From positions 60,512,782-60,576,781 of the forward strand of contig NC_083344.1 in the NCBI RefSeq assembly GCF_019175385.1: a DNA stretch of 64,000 nucleotides, read 5' to 3'. The DNA is from Lycium barbarum. Its lineage: Eukaryota; Streptophyta; Magnoliopsida; Solanales; Solanaceae. Positions 36,761-49,553 of the stretch are shown in pieces; position 1 is the first letter of the stretch, and every line of letters starts with the position of its first letter. Under the pieces are notes generated by a model. It was not told where the DNA came from, did not search any database, and was given only the letters and a program-made list of their open reading frames with translations. The translations under genes were made by a program, and so were the position numbers.

Positions 36761-39508
36761 TGTCACGACCCAACCGGAGGGCCGCGACGGGCACCCGGTG
36801 CTAACCTACCCTGGCACCTCTTAACATACTTCCACATTTACCTCTAGGTGAGCCACATAGCTAAATCATACTTTCTGTCCATTATTCATGCTAATTCCAT
36901 TGGACAACAATACATTTAAACATATCACCATTAATAGCAATCCCCATAGCAATGTACATAAGCTGACGAGGCAAACAAAATGACATCTAAAATATAGGCC
37001 GACAAGGCTAAACACATCTAACTATATACACATGTCTACGAACCTCTAAGGAGAGTATGTCATATCATATAGGCGGGACAGGACCTTACTATGCCCATAA
37101 ATATATACACAAAAGAATAAGTACGAAATGTTGTAGCTCCGCTATGTAGTCCCTGAGTAATAACGCTATGGATCAAGTCTGTCTCCCTGGCCACCTGCGG
37201 GCATGACGCAGCGTCCATAAACAAAAGGATGTCAGTACGAAGAATGTACTGAGTATGTAAAGCATGATCAATATCATTATGAAAGCATAATAGACAACAT
37301 AGAAATAGCATAGGATGAGAGATAGTAGTATCATCGTCATAAGCACTTACTTGCTTCTCATAGGTACTTTCCATTTCTAACGCGTAATTGTGTACATGCA
37401 TCCATATCCGTATCCGTACTCATATCCGTATTCATTTATATTTCGTATCCATAGTCGTATTCATATACATATCATTATTCGTATTCATATCATATTCGTA
37501 TTCATACTCATATCTATACCATATACATATCTATATCATATACATAGCATACCTAACCGCGAAGGTTCGGTGTTTCACGTACCCGGCCATGGCTAGGCTC
37601 GGTTATCATAAATACCTAGCCAACCAAGGCTCAGGGTTACACATACATGGCCCTACCAAGGCTTCAGGGTTATCCGTACCCACCTGCAGTGGTGCGCGCG
37701 CATTATATATATACACTTATATTCTACCCGGCCATATAAGCTTGGGGTCTCACAATAGCCATACATAGGCACATATACGTAAAAGCTCATAGGCATCTTT
37801 AGCATCATTGTTATTATCATCGTCATCATTATCATCATCACCATTATTGTCGTCATCATTATCGTTATCACTATTATCATCGTTCATTACATCTATCTTT
37901 ATAGGATTACTCGTCATATGAGGAATCTAGCACAATCGTAGCATATCGAGAATCATGAGATTAGTAGCTTTTGAAGATAGAATCATTTGGAGGACATCAT
38001 AGGCTCATAGAAGAATAGATATTTGGCCAAAGAACCATGCCTTATGAAAGAAGGGTTAGCCTTACATACCTTTCCGTTCAACTATTCTATCACTTGCACG
38101 TTCTCCTTCAATGATGACGTTTCTACCTTAATTAGAGTTATACTATTATTAGAAAGATCGATAGCTAGCATACATGACTAAAGCTAGAGAAAATTGGACG
38201 GTATCTCCTTTATTTATACGACTTCCTCCATATCATATATAAACTCCCAAACATCAATAACAACATTCACAATATCATAACAATAGTCTTTATTTAACTA
38301 CATTATCCATATTCCTCAATTCACTTCATGTCATTCATATCCATGGTCATAGCACACTATTACCTTTGCTCATATACAATGTCTACCCCATATTCTCAAT
38401 ATCATTTATAACATGATTATATTCATAACATATCAAGAATCATTACTCAACCCAAGCTATTACTCAAAAATGACACTATTCCCACATTCATGACCCATTT
38501 TCTATCTCCTTCTACAATCTAAGTGTTTCAACTTCTCAATACCTTAAATACAAAGGAATGATCATAAAAATTACCTTAGATGTTGTTAGAATAAGCTTTG
38601 GATGGAAATACTTCACTTGAGCCAAAACCCTAGTTCATCTCCAATGAAATTTCTTAGCTTGGATGATCTTTAATGTGATTCCTTACACTTGATTCACTTA
38701 GTTTGATCTATTTGACCATAAATTTATCTTGTGTTCTTGTAGATGAAGAGTGGAGAGGGTTTCTAGAGAGTTCTTGAAATGTAGGATGAAAAGTGAAATG
38801 AAATAATGACTTGGTCCCTTTTTAATACCGTGAAAATCTGATTTGTCGGGAGAATTATACGGACACTTATACGGTTTGTATAAACTTATATTGTCCGTAT
38901 AAGTAACCGTGAAATCTCTCATTTAGCCACTCGATTTTGTGCCCATTATACGACACATTATACGGGCCGTATAATTTTATACGGTCCGTATGAGTGACCG
39001 TAAAATCACCTCTTCAACATCTTGCCTCTGTGACCGTTATACAGCACATTATACGGGCCGTATAACTTTATATAGTCCATATAAGTGACCGTATAATCTC
39101 ACCAGTGAGGGACTTCACTGTGACAATTCCGCGGGCCATTATACGGACCGTATAATCGACCGTATAACTCATCTTTTCACTGATCTTGTTCTCGTCACTT
39201 GGTTTGATCTCCAATCCTTACGGAACTTCTTGATACTCGTTTAACACCTCATTTACGATCTAAGGGACGTTATAATTCTTCTCCCAGACGCTATTAAATC
39301 ATCATTAACTCGTTACTCATACTTTCTTTTCGATACCTATCGTATGCCTTGCCTTCTCTTGGCAAACTTCCTTCCCCTACCTCGAACGTCTTTGAAATCT
39401 TAATTAGGGTCATAAAATATCATTCCTTACTTATTGAAATACCGTATACTCGTGCTCTTCATTAGTCTATTCACTATGCTTTAACGAAAAATTTTCCGAG
39501 GTGTAACA
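36761..39508 (-). mobile_element. E2 3' LTR
   Basis: Hairpins are at 37195-37211 (CTGCG/CGCAG) and 37232-37252 (perfect TCAGTAC-N7-GTACTGA), about 470 bp from the LTR 3' end. It also holds a (TCA/TTA)n microsatellite at 37800-37882, GC-rich CCCGGCCATGGCTAGGCTCGG-type repeats (37550-37750) and a cluster of CCGTATAA palindromes (38845-39172) in U3. Confidence 0.88.
38845..39172. repeat. Array of TTATACGG/CCGTATAA palindromes in E2 U3
   Basis: About a dozen half-sites of CCGTATAA or its complement, often paired as TTATACGGGCCGTATAA or TTATACGGTCCGTAT. The 5' LTR has the same array at 48590-48912. E1 has a reduced version at 50628-50770, and E3 a variant with TTTACGGGCCGTAT at 55508-55765. Confidence 0.8.
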
Positions 39509-39711
39509 TTTTTCCCTCCTTAAGAACATTCGTCCTCGAATGTTAGGTTCTCGGGGATTCTATAAAAATTTCGCCAGAGTTTCCTCTGTAATATGGCACT
39601 ACATCCTATTACAACAACCCATAATAACAATGCCTCACAGGGCCACAACATAATAGCAATAGAGTTTGGCCACACACGACCCAAATGCATAAAAAGGAAA
39701 ACATAAATACC
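39509..39711 (-). other. E2 PPT, PPT hairpin and 3' untranslated region
   Basis: In sense, the pol stop is followed by about 200 bp containing the shared CAGAGTTTCCTCTGTAAT module (about 39559-39645), the hairpin AACATTCG-TCCT-CGAATGTT at 39525-39544, then the purine tract AAGGAGGGAAAAA at the LTR. Confidence 0.8.
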
Positions 39712-40943
39712 TTATGATCTTAATCTCTCATCATGGATCTCTTCTAGGGACTGAAATAAGTGTGGGTACTTGGATCTCATATTTTCTTCCGCTTCCCATG
39801 TCATTTCTTCTCGTTTATTGTTTCTCCATAAAGCCATAACTGAGGCCACTTCTTTATTTCTAAACCTCCGTACTTGCCTATCTAATATGGCAATGGGTAC
39901 CTCTTCGTAAGTTAACTTATCTGTCACTTGTACATCATTTACTGGAACGATCCTAGTAGGATCTCTAAGACGTTTACGAAGCATCGAGACATGGAAAACT
40001 GGGTGAACTGACTCTAATTCAGGAGGTAGATCTAATTCATAAGCCACTTTGCCTACTTTGCGCACAATCTCATAAGGCCCAATGTACCGGGGACTAAGCT
40101 TCCCCTTTTTGCCAAATCTCATTACACCCTTCATTGGTGACACTTTCAAGAATACCCAATCCTTCACTTGGAACTCTAAGTCCCTTCGACGATTATCCGC
40201 ATAGGACTTTTGACGACTTTGGGATGCCAATAACCGATCTTGTATGAGCTTAACTTTCTCTATGGCTTGCTGGACCAAGTCTAGCCCTATCAATTTAGTC
40301 TCTCGTACCTCGAACCACCCAATTGGGGATCTACGCTTTCGCCCATATAAAGCCTCATACGGTGCCATTTGGATGCTAGAATGATAACTATTGTTATAAG
40401 CAAATTCAATGAGGGGTAAGTGATAATCCCAATTACCTCAAAAATCTATCATACATGCGCGTAACATGTCCTCAAGAGTCTGAATGGTACGTTCAGCTTG
40501 TCCATCAGTCTGCGGGTAAAATGTCGTGCTAAGGCTTACTTGAGTCCCCAAACCCTCTTGGAAGGACTTCCAAAAATTAGCTGTAAACTGAGTTCCTCTA
40601 TCTGAGATAATAGATGCTGGGACACCATGGAGTCGCACTATCTCTTTAACATAAAGCTTTGCATAATCTTCTGCCACATATGTCGTTCTAACTGGCAAGA
40701 AATGAGCTGACTTTGTGAGTCTATCCACAATTACCCATATAGAATCATACTTACGTCGAGAACGGGGTAAGCCTGTAATGAAGTCCATGTTAATTACTTC
40801 CCACTTCTAAGTTGGAATTTCTATAGCTTGTAACAATCCGCCCGGCTTTTGGTGCTCGATTTTCACTTGTTGATAGTTGGGACATTGAGCTACGAATTCC
40901 GCTACATCTTTCTTCATCCCATTCCACCAATATATAAATTTAA
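39712..40943 (-). pseudogene. E2 pol, integrase core to chromodomain
   Basis: Second part of the integrase gene, continuing after the F2 LTR insertion. The zinc-finger end reads CPNYQQ, where CPNCQQ is expected, so one zinc-binding Cys is lost. Core catalytic residues are visible: Asp in NMDFITGLP, Asp in SDRGTQF, Glu in DGQAERT. Then come the C-terminal domain (MRFGKKGKLSPRYIGPYEI) and a chromodomain (ILDRQVRRFRNKEVAS, LWRN, TWEAEENMRSKYPHLF) ending at 39712. In-frame stops sit near 40805 (a Trp codon turned TAG) and 40437 (TGA after MIDF). Confidence 0.85.
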
Positions 40944-43543
40944 TGTTACACCCAAAAAACAAATCGCGTTACTAAGACTATAGATAGCTTGATGTGAGCT
41001 CAAGGAGGAACAAATATTATAAGTATAAAGGATGAAATTATATTGTATTAGCATGAGGATAGCATGAGTATGATATTTAGAATTCGTACAATATGATTGG
41101 AATGATACGTTAAAAGATATATAGCCGTCGTAACCGTAAGCTGCGGTGTGGCCCACATGATGGGGTTTTTATAAAGGAAATATGACAAGTTATATGGACA
41201 ATATATGTGAATCTAAACACAACTCAAGAAGGACCCTGGAGCCTAATCCAAGTGTAAGCCCTCCAAAAAGATGTTTTTAAGTTATGTTTTCGGGTGAACT
41301 GACTTCGGGTGGACATAACCCCATCATTATTTGGGAATTTGGGAAAACTTCAAAAATGAAAGTTGTAGATAATTGAATTATCTTTCCAACCATAGGTCAT
41401 GGACCTTCACACGACATAGGGATACAAAGTTATGGATGTTTTAAGACAGAAAGGTCAAGCTGGGCAGTGGGCTCGGCCCAACCCGACTCCAAGTCGGGTC
41501 AGGCCCACTTCCCCTGCTATTTAAGGGAGTTTTTAACCCTTATCATCATAATTTAATACCAAAAAGTCCAGAAAATGGTAGAGAGAGAGTGAGGGGAGTT
41601 TAGAGAGATAAAACAAGGGTTCGATCAAGTTCGAGGCCCCGAATTCCGAGGCTCGTGAAGGATAAAGTGTAGTACGAGTTATCGTCGTCATTTTAAGCTA
41701 ATTATTGAGCTTGGGGAATGATATTTCGTGGTTGAGCTGCTGCTAAGGTATGTATAAGGTTCCTTTTATGTTATTAAAGTGTTTATTTAGAGTTTTAACG
41801 GATTAGAATGGAGGAAATAATGTTAAAAGCTCGTTGGGCATTTTTGGGAAGTTTATGAAGGTGGGGTTGTTTCAATGGAGTTAAATGGATGGAAATATCA
41901 CAGTTATGATGTATATTGATTGTTGATAATTTAGCTGAATTCAATTTTCGGGGTTGTCCAGTTATAAAGGAAATGCTGTCGAAATTCCGTAAGAAATAGA
42001 GATAAGTTTAAGGGATTGATTATAAGGATGTATATTGGATTAATTGTTGGTAAATTGATATTGTTGATAGATTAGCATGACCCGAAGATGGACTGTGGTT
42101 AGCTGGAAAGCGGCAAAGGTCTGTAAGGCAAACCTTTCTTCCTTTGGCATGATTCTTGTTGTTGTCCATTCTATATGTACTCCATATAATTCCATTCTTA
42201 GATGAGTAAGGTCTAAATGTTTCTTGTGATGGATTATTGATATTGTACTCCTATTCTGTTCCGAAGGGAACACCCATAAGCTGCCAAGTTCAGTTGTGTA
42301 TATGGTTTTACTAATGATTTCGAGGAAATGAGTTTTATACTAAAGGAAACATAAAGTTTGATTTTCAAAACCACTCCAAAAGGGGCTCGAGATTTTACTA
42401 CTTCATTTCATTTACGATTTATGTTTACATTCCATAGTATCATCCCTTGGTATTGATATGATCATTTATTCTTTGGGTAGGGAAATAAGATGAAATTAAG
42501 TAGAACATAAGTAGTAAGAATTTCATAACAATTCTAACCTCAAACCTGGAAGTATGTCCTCCTAAGTCTAGTGAGATACAAATTTGATAACTTCTTATGA
42601 AATACTAAGGCTAATAACTGGATTGTGATGACTTGATTAGTGACTTATGATATGAATTGAAATTGATATTTGTGGATTGTGTTTGTGTTGATATGATGGT
42701 GATATTAAGCCGGAAGCGGCTGCCCAAAGGGGCCATCATTATTAAGCCGGAAGCGGCCATCATTATTATGCCGGAAGCGGCCGTCCGAAGGGACTGTTGT
42801 TATACTAGACGGAAGCAGCTGTCCGAAGGGACCATTCTATTAACATGTCGGAAGCGACATGTGTTTTTGATTGCATTATTTACTTAAAGATTGTTTTGAG
42901 ACTTTGTGTGCCCATTTATGTTTTTTTTTTCTAGCGAAGGCTACAGGTATTGTGTTAGATTGTGATTTCTTCCCTCCTAAGTCAAATTATGATTATGAAT
43001 TGTTACCACCTTACATACTCAGTACATTCTCCGTACTAACGTCTTTTTTCCCGGGGAAGCTGCGTTTATGCCCGCAGCCCCAGATTGTTTGGCAGGTTAA
43101 GTGTATAGCTAGGATGCTTGGACGTCAGCTGGGATTGGTAAGTTCCACCTCATTTTGGAGCTGTGCTAAGTCATGTATTGATTTGTATGATTGTGGGTAT
43201 GTCAGGTCCCTGTCCTGACTCATAATGTTCAGTTTACTTGTTAGAGACTTCTGCAGACAGTGTCCCATGGTATGTTTGCGAGATGTCGACAAAGTGATGT
43301 CAGTTGAGTCATTTGTGGATTTTAAAAGAGTATGTATTTTAGATGATTTCAATTGGTTAAAGTGCTTATTTGATTGAAGGTTTTCATAATCGTTATAAAG
43401 ATGATGATTTCTATCTGGAAAAGTTTTATGTTTTTTAAAAGTTTTTGAAATGGCAGGTTTTGATAGAGCGAATGTCTAAGGGTTCGCTCGACTCTGATGA
43501 CAGTCGGGTGCCCGTCTTCCCCTTCAATTGCTTAGGTGTGACA
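40944..43543 (+). mobile_element. F2 solo LTR inside E2 integrase, TSD TTTAA
   Basis: 2600 bp, TGTTACACCC...GGTGTGACA, flanked by TTTAA at 40939-40943 and 43544-43548. It lies in antisense to the host gene and splits the codons after YHDLK. The undisturbed site is preserved in E1 at about 51950-51955. Hairpins are at 43019-43039 (one mismatch) and 43060-43077, and the tandem array at 42705-42865. Sister of 26721-29497. Confidence 0.93.
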
Positions 43544-45334
43544 TTTAAGATCATGGTACATTTTCATCGCTCCAGGGTGGACAGAATAACGGGAACAATG
43601 AGCTTCCCTCAATATTTGGTGGCGTAAACCTGCCACATCAGGAACACATAATCTGCCTCGGCATCGGAGAACTCCTTCTCATACAATCTCAAATGATGAC
43701 TTCTCCTTCTGAGGGAGTGTATCTCTGTAATGCATTAGCATGGGATCTTCGTATTGTCGCTCCTTCACTTCCACTACTAGTGACGAGACTACTAAATTCT
43801 GAATGGTAGTTCCCTTGCTACCTGAGTATAATACTCGAACTCCTAAACTAGCTAACTGCTGGAGCTTACGAGCCATTTCTCTTTTCTCTGGTCGTAGATC
43901 ACACAAACTTCCCATGGATCTACGGCTAAGAGCATCAGCCATAACATTTGCCTTTCCGGGGTGATATAGCATATCAACATCATAATCTTTTAGCAATTCC
44001 AACCATCGTCGTTGTCGCAAATTCAACTCTTTCTGCTTGAAGATATACTGAAGGCTCTTATAATCTGTAAAAACATCCACATGGACACCGTATAAATAAT
44101 GTCTCCACATCTTTAATGCATGAATCACTGCAGCCAATTCTAGATCATGGGTTGGATAATTTTTCTCATGTTTCCGTAATTGCCTTGAAGCATACGCAAT
44201 CACCTTACCATGTTGCATCAACACACAACCTAGCCCGATGCCTAAAGTATCACAATAAACAACATAACCTTCCAATCCCTTTGGAAGTGTCAGGACTGGG
44301 GCAGAAGTCAACCTATCTTTCAGCTCTTGGAAACTACGTTCACAAGCATCTGTCCATTGAAACTTTGTTGATTTCTGGGTCAGCTTCGTGAGTGGTGCAG
44401 AAATAGAAGAAAAACCTTCAACAAATCTTCTGTAATATCCTTCTAAACCCAGAAAGCTACGAAACTCCATAGGAGTTGTGGGCCTTGGCCAAGTCTTCAC
44501 GGTCTCAATCTTTTGGCTATCTACCCGAATACCATCGGCTCCAACAAAGTGCCCCAAAAATGTCACTGAGTTCAACCAAAACTCACACTTAGAAAATTTG
44601 GCAAACAACTCTCGAGTCTGAAGAACTCTAAGGACGGTACGCAAATGATCCGCGTGTTCTGCCTCGGATCTGGAATACACCAAGATGTCATCGATAAATA
44701 CAATCACAAATAGATCTAGGAAGGGCCTGAACACATTGTTCATCAAATCCATAAATATTGTCGGTGCATTAGTTAGCCCAAAAGACATTACTCAGAATTC
44801 AAAATGGCCATATCTTGTTCTGAAGGTTGTCTTAGGGATATCTTTCTCCCTAACTCTCACTTGATGATACCCGAACCTCAAATCTATCTTTGAAAACCAT
44901 TTGGCACCTTGTAATTGATCAAACAAGTCATCAATCTTCGGAAGAGGATATTTATTCTTAATCATCACCTTATTCAATTGCTGATAGACAATGCATAATC
45001 GCAAGGAGCCATCTTTCATTCGAACAAACAATACGGGTGTTACCCACGGGGATGAACTAGGCCTAATAAAGCCTTTCTCAAGAAAGTCTTTCAGTTGCTC
45101 CTTCAACTCTTTCAATTCTACGGGAGCCATTCTATAAGGAGGAATAGATATAGGCTTGGTGTCTGGCAACACATCAATCGCAAAATCAATCTCCCGCACG
45201 GGAGGAAGGCCTGGAAGCTCTTCCGGGAACACATCTGGAAATTCATTTACTACGGGGACTGACTGAAGTGTTGGCGATTCAGCTTCTACATCTTGAACCC
45301 GAACTAGATGATAAATGCATCCTTTCGTGATCAT
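43544..45334 (-). pseudogene. E2 pol: RT, RNase H, integrase N-terminus
   Basis: The minus frame starts in the protease-RT linker ([18 protein letters not shown]) and runs through [26 protein letters not shown] of motif A and [11 protein letters not shown] of motif C (FIDD). RNase H follows ([56 protein letters not shown]), then the start of the integrase zinc finger (HQILREAH, SRYSVHPGAMKMYHDLK) up to the inserted LTR. Stops: TGA between FEF and VMSFGL (44792-44794) and TGA after SSFEIV (about 43680). CIVYQQ replaces the usual CIDYRQ. Otherwise the frame is well preserved, pointing to a fairly young element. Confidence 0.88.
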
Positions 45335-45352
45335 TTTCCTTGCCTTTAGCTA

Positions 45353-46248
45353 TGTCCCTCTTGCTATGTCCCCTATCATGCGCACGCTCACTTCTTTATT
45401 GTTATAGGATTTCTTCTAAATTTTGAGCATGGGCCTGAATGCGTGAAATATCCATATTGTCCTGAAGGACGCAGTCAAGTACCTATCCATCAAATGTGGC
45501 CCTAGGCCTTTCACAAATCGGTGTACTCGGTCACCCATATCCGCTACCATGGCCGAAGCATACCTAGCCAAAGAATTGAAGTGGAGACTATACTCTAAAG
45601 CACTCATGCTACCTTGCCTCAAATTCAAGAACTTATCGGCTCTAGCTCGCCGAACCTTTGGAGGCAAATAATGTCGGAGGAAAGCATCTACAAATTCTTG
45701 CCATATTGGGGGAGACGCATTGGCTCCCCGTGAAGCCATCCAAACTGTGTACCAATGGACCGCAACATCCCTCAATCTATAGGATGCTAACTCCATCGAT
45801 TCGGTGTCCGAAGCATGTATTAACCGAAGTGTCCTGAACATTCCATCAATAAAATTCTGAGGGTCCTCATCCGGATTTGATCCAAAGAATTCCGAAGGGT
45901 TCAAGCTAATGAAACCACGGGCCCTTGCACTAACAGCCCTATCACCTTGCCCTGTACATTGCCGCTGAGTCTGGGCAGCAACCAATTGAGTAAGAAAATG
46001 AATGGCCTCTTTTACATCATGGCCTGAAGCATCCGGTGGAGGGGCTGGAGGTGCTAGAGCTGGGGCTGAGGCTCCCTCACGCTCCTCAGAAACAGGCACT
46101 GACTGGGAGGACTGAGATTGAGCCGCATTCTGGGACTCACTTCCTCTACAACTGGTGGCGGTGCTCTTTCAGCCCGCTTTTCTGCCACTGCCTTGCCCTT
46201 TTGGGCTTTCGTAGCCTTTCTCTTTACAGGCATCTCTGAAATACACAA
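45353..46248 (-). pseudogene. E2 gag, truncated and frameshifted
   Basis: The probable start MPVKRKATKAQKGK lies near 46233 in one frame. After a shift near 46140 the main frame continues (46099-45416) through a Pro/Ala-rich segment into the gag core: GFISLNPSEFFGSNPDEDPQ, ELASYRLRDVAVHWY, DAFLRHYLPPKVRRARADKF. A second shift near 45450 moves the end (QDNMDISRIQAHAQNLEE) to another frame. The gene then stops in the Arg/Ser-rich linker, and about 20 bp later the RT linker begins. The CCHC zinc knuckle and the entire protease are therefore absent. Confidence 0.8.
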
Positions 46249-46287
46249 CGCATGACATGGTTAAGGAAAAGAAGTTCTTATGCCACA

Positions 46288-46442
46288 GCTCTATCGCACG
46301 ATCTTATGAAGAAAAAAGGTCAATCATTCCTAAAATGCCTGCAGCCTCTTGTTTATAAGTGTGGCGCGCAACACACCCATAACCAACACTCTACTGGACA
46401 CGACTCGTAGACACACCCTAGGACAGAACTGCTCTGATACCA
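46288..46442 (-). promoter_or_regulatory. E2 leader and primer-binding site
   Basis: PBS TGGTATCAGAGC is at 46431-46442 in sense, four bases from the LTR. The leader to 46288 is shared with the LARD (4807-4946), including the GCTCTATCGCACGATCTTA end. Probable packaging and dimerisation region by analogy. Confidence 0.85.
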
Positions 46443-46446
46443 CTTT

Positions 46447-47403
46447 TGTCACGACCCAACCGGAGGGCCGCGACGGGCACCAGGTGCTAACCCACCCAGG
46501 CACCTCTTAACATACTTTCACATTTACCTCTAGGTGAGCCACATAGCTAAATCATACTTTATATCCATTATTCATGCTAATTCTATTGGACAACAATACA
46601 TTTATACATATCACCATTAATAGCAATGTACATAAGCCGACGAGGCTAACAAAATGACATCTAAAATATAGGCCGACAAGGCCAAACACATCTAACTATA
46701 TACACATTTCTACGAGCCTCTAAGCATAGTATGTCATATCATATAGGCGGGACAGGACCCTGCTATGCCCATAAATATATACACAAAAGTATAAGTACCA
46801 AAAGCTTTAGCTCTGAAGGAAATGGATCTCCGCTATGTAGTCCCTGAGTAATAAGGCTATGGATCAAGTCTATCTCCCTGGCCACCTGTGGGCATGACGA
46901 AGCTTCCACAAACAAAAGGACGTCAGTACGAAGAATGTACTAAGTATGGAAAGCATGATCAATATCATTATGAAAGCATAATAAACAACATAGAAATAGC
47001 ATAGGATGAGAGATAGTAGTATAATCGTCATAAGCACTTACTTGCTTCTCATAGGGACTTTTCATTTCAAACCTGTAATTGTGTACATGCATCCATATCC
47101 GTATCCGTACTCATATCAGTACTCATTTACATTTCGTATCCATAGTCGTATTCATATACATATCATTATTCGTATTCGTATCATATTCGTATTCATACTC
47201 ATATCTATACCATATACATATCTATATCATATACATAGCATTTATATAGCATACCCGACCGCGAAGGTTCGGTGTTTCACGTACCCGGCCATGGCTAGGC
47301 TCAGTTATCATACATACCTGGCCAACCAAGGCTCAGGGTTACACATATCTGGCCCTACTAATGCTTCAGGGTTATCCGTACCCATCTGCAGTGGTGCGCG
47401 CGC

Positions 47404-47449
<46 letters not shown>

Positions 47450-49218
47450 CTTATATTCTACCCGGCCATATAAGCTTGGGGTCTCATAATAGCCATACAT
47501 AGGCACATATTCGTAAAAGCTCATAGGCATCTTTAGTATCATTACTATTATCATCGGCATCATTATCATCATCACCATTATCGTCGTCATCATTATCGTT
47601 ATCACTATTATCGTCGTTCATTACATCTATCTTTATAGGATTACTCGTCATATGAGGAACCTAGCACAATTGTAGCATATCGAGAATCATGAGATTAGTA
47701 GCTTTTGAAGATAGAATCATTTGGAGGATATCATAGGCTCATAGAAGTATAGATATTTGGCCAAAGAACCATGCCTTATGAAAGAAGGGTTAGCCTTACA
47801 TACTTTTCCGTTCAACTATTCTATCACTTGCACGTTCTCCTTCAATGCTCACGTTTCTGCCTTCATTAGAGTTATACTATTATTAGAAAGATCTATAGCT
47901 AGCATACATGACTAAAGCTAGAGAAAATTAGACAGTATCTCCTTTATTTATACGACTTCCTCCATATCATATATAAACTCCCAAGTATCAATAACAACAT
48001 TCACAATATCATAACAATAGTCTTTATTTAACTACATTATCCATATTCCTCAATTCACTTCAAGTCATTCATATCAATGGTCATAGCACACTATTACCTT
48101 AGCTCATATACAATGCCTACCCTATATTCTCAATATCATTTATAACATGATTATATTCATAACATATCAAGAATCATTACTCAACCTAAGCTATTACTCA
48201 AAAATGACACTATTCCCACATTCATGACCCATTTTCTATCTTCTTCTACAATCCAAGTGGTTCAACTTCTCAATACCTTAAATAACATGGAAAGATCATA
48301 AAAATTACCTTAGATGTTGTAGGAATAAGCTTTGGATGGAAATACTTCACTTGAGACAAAACCCTAGTTCATCTCCAATGAAATTTCTTGGCTTAGATGA
48401 TCTTTAATGAGTTTCCTTACACTTGATTCACTTAGTTTGATGTATTTAATCATAAATTTCTCTTGTGTTCTTGTAGATGAAGAGTGCAGAGGGTTTCTAT
48501 AGAGTTCTTTTAATGTAGGATGAAAAACGAAATGAAATAATGACTTGGTCCCTTTTTAATACCGTGAAAATCTGATCTGTCGGGAGAATTATACGGACAC
48601 TTATACGGTCCGTATAAACTTATACGGTCCCTATAAGTGACCGTGAAATCTCCCCTTTAACCACTCGATTCTGTGCCCATTATACGGCACATTATACGGG
48701 CCGTATAATTTTATACGGTCCGTATGAATGACCGTAAAATCACCTCTTCAACATCTTGCCTCTGTGACCATTATACGGCATATTATACGGGTAGTATAAC
48801 TTTATACGGTCCGTATAAGTGACCGTATAATATCACCAGTGAGGGACATCACTGTTACAATTCTGCGGGCCATTATACGGACCGTATAACATTATACAGA
48901 CCGTATAACTCATCTTTTCACTGATCTTGTTCTCGTCACTTGGTTTGATCTCCAATCCTTACGGAACCTTCTTGATACTTGTTTAATACCTTATTTACGA
49001 TCTAAGGGACGTTATAATTCTTCTCCCAGATGCTATTAAATCATCATTAACTCGTTACTCGTACTTTCTTTTCGATACCTATCGTATGTCTTGCCTTCTC
49101 TTGGCAAACTTCCTTCCCCTACCTCGAACGTCTTTGAAATCTTAATTAGGACCATATACGCGTGCTCTTCATTAGTTTATTCTCTGTGCATTAACGGAAA
49201 TTTTTGTGAAGTGTAACA
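46447..49218 (-). mobile_element. E2 5' LTR
   Basis: 2772 bp. Nearly collinear with 36761-39508, with scattered substitutions. The largest change is a (TA)20 run at 47406-47445 where the partner has only about five units (37703-37713). Hairpin 1 at 46923-46943 has one wobble-compatible change. Hairpin 2 near 46886 has lost a pair (CTGTG/CGAAG). CCGTATAA palindromes are at 48590-48912. Confidence 0.88.
47406..47445. repeat. (TA)n microsatellite next to GCGCGC
   Basis: About 20 TA units directly after a TGCGCGCGCA run, so about 50 bp alternate purine and pyrimidine. The same site in E1 has about 27 units (49497-49550). Confidence 0.9.
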
Positions 49219-49495
49219 ATCGTCATAAACACTTACTTGCTTTTCATAGGGACTTTCCATTTCTAATGCGTGATTGTGTACATACATCCGTATCTGTTTC
49301 CGTACTCTTTTACATTTCGTTTCCATATTCGTATTCATAGCATATTTGTATACATATCCACATCATGTACATAGCATACCCGACCATGAAGGTTCGGTGT
49401 TTCATATACCCGGCCATGGCAAGGCTCGGTGAGTACACATACCTGGCCCTACCAAGGCTCAGGGTTATCCGTACCCAACTGAAGTGGTGCGCGCG

Positions 49496-49553
<58 letters not shown>

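Larger units (their letters stand above)
36761..49218 (-). mobile_element. E2: Tekay/Del chromovirus, both LTRs present
   Basis: A complete-length minus-strand element inserted in the LTR of E1. LTRs are at 36761-39508 (3', 2748 bp) and 46447-49218 (5', 2772 bp), both TGTCACGACC...GGTGTAACA or GTGTAACA on the plus strand. PBS is at 46431-46442 and PPT at 39509-39521. TSD: ATCGT at 49219-49223 and ATCAT at 36756-36760, one transition apart. The coding order in sense is gag, RT, RNase H, integrase, chromodomain, split by an F2 solo LTR at 40944-43543. Without that insert the element is about 9.9 kb. Stops and a gag-pol deletion make it inactive. Confidence 0.9.

Noticed and set aside
47006..47473. 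155-residue plus-strand frame rich in Ile, Tyr, His
   Set aside because: Lies antisense in the E2 LTR and is made of ATATCC/CATATC microsatellite-like repeats.
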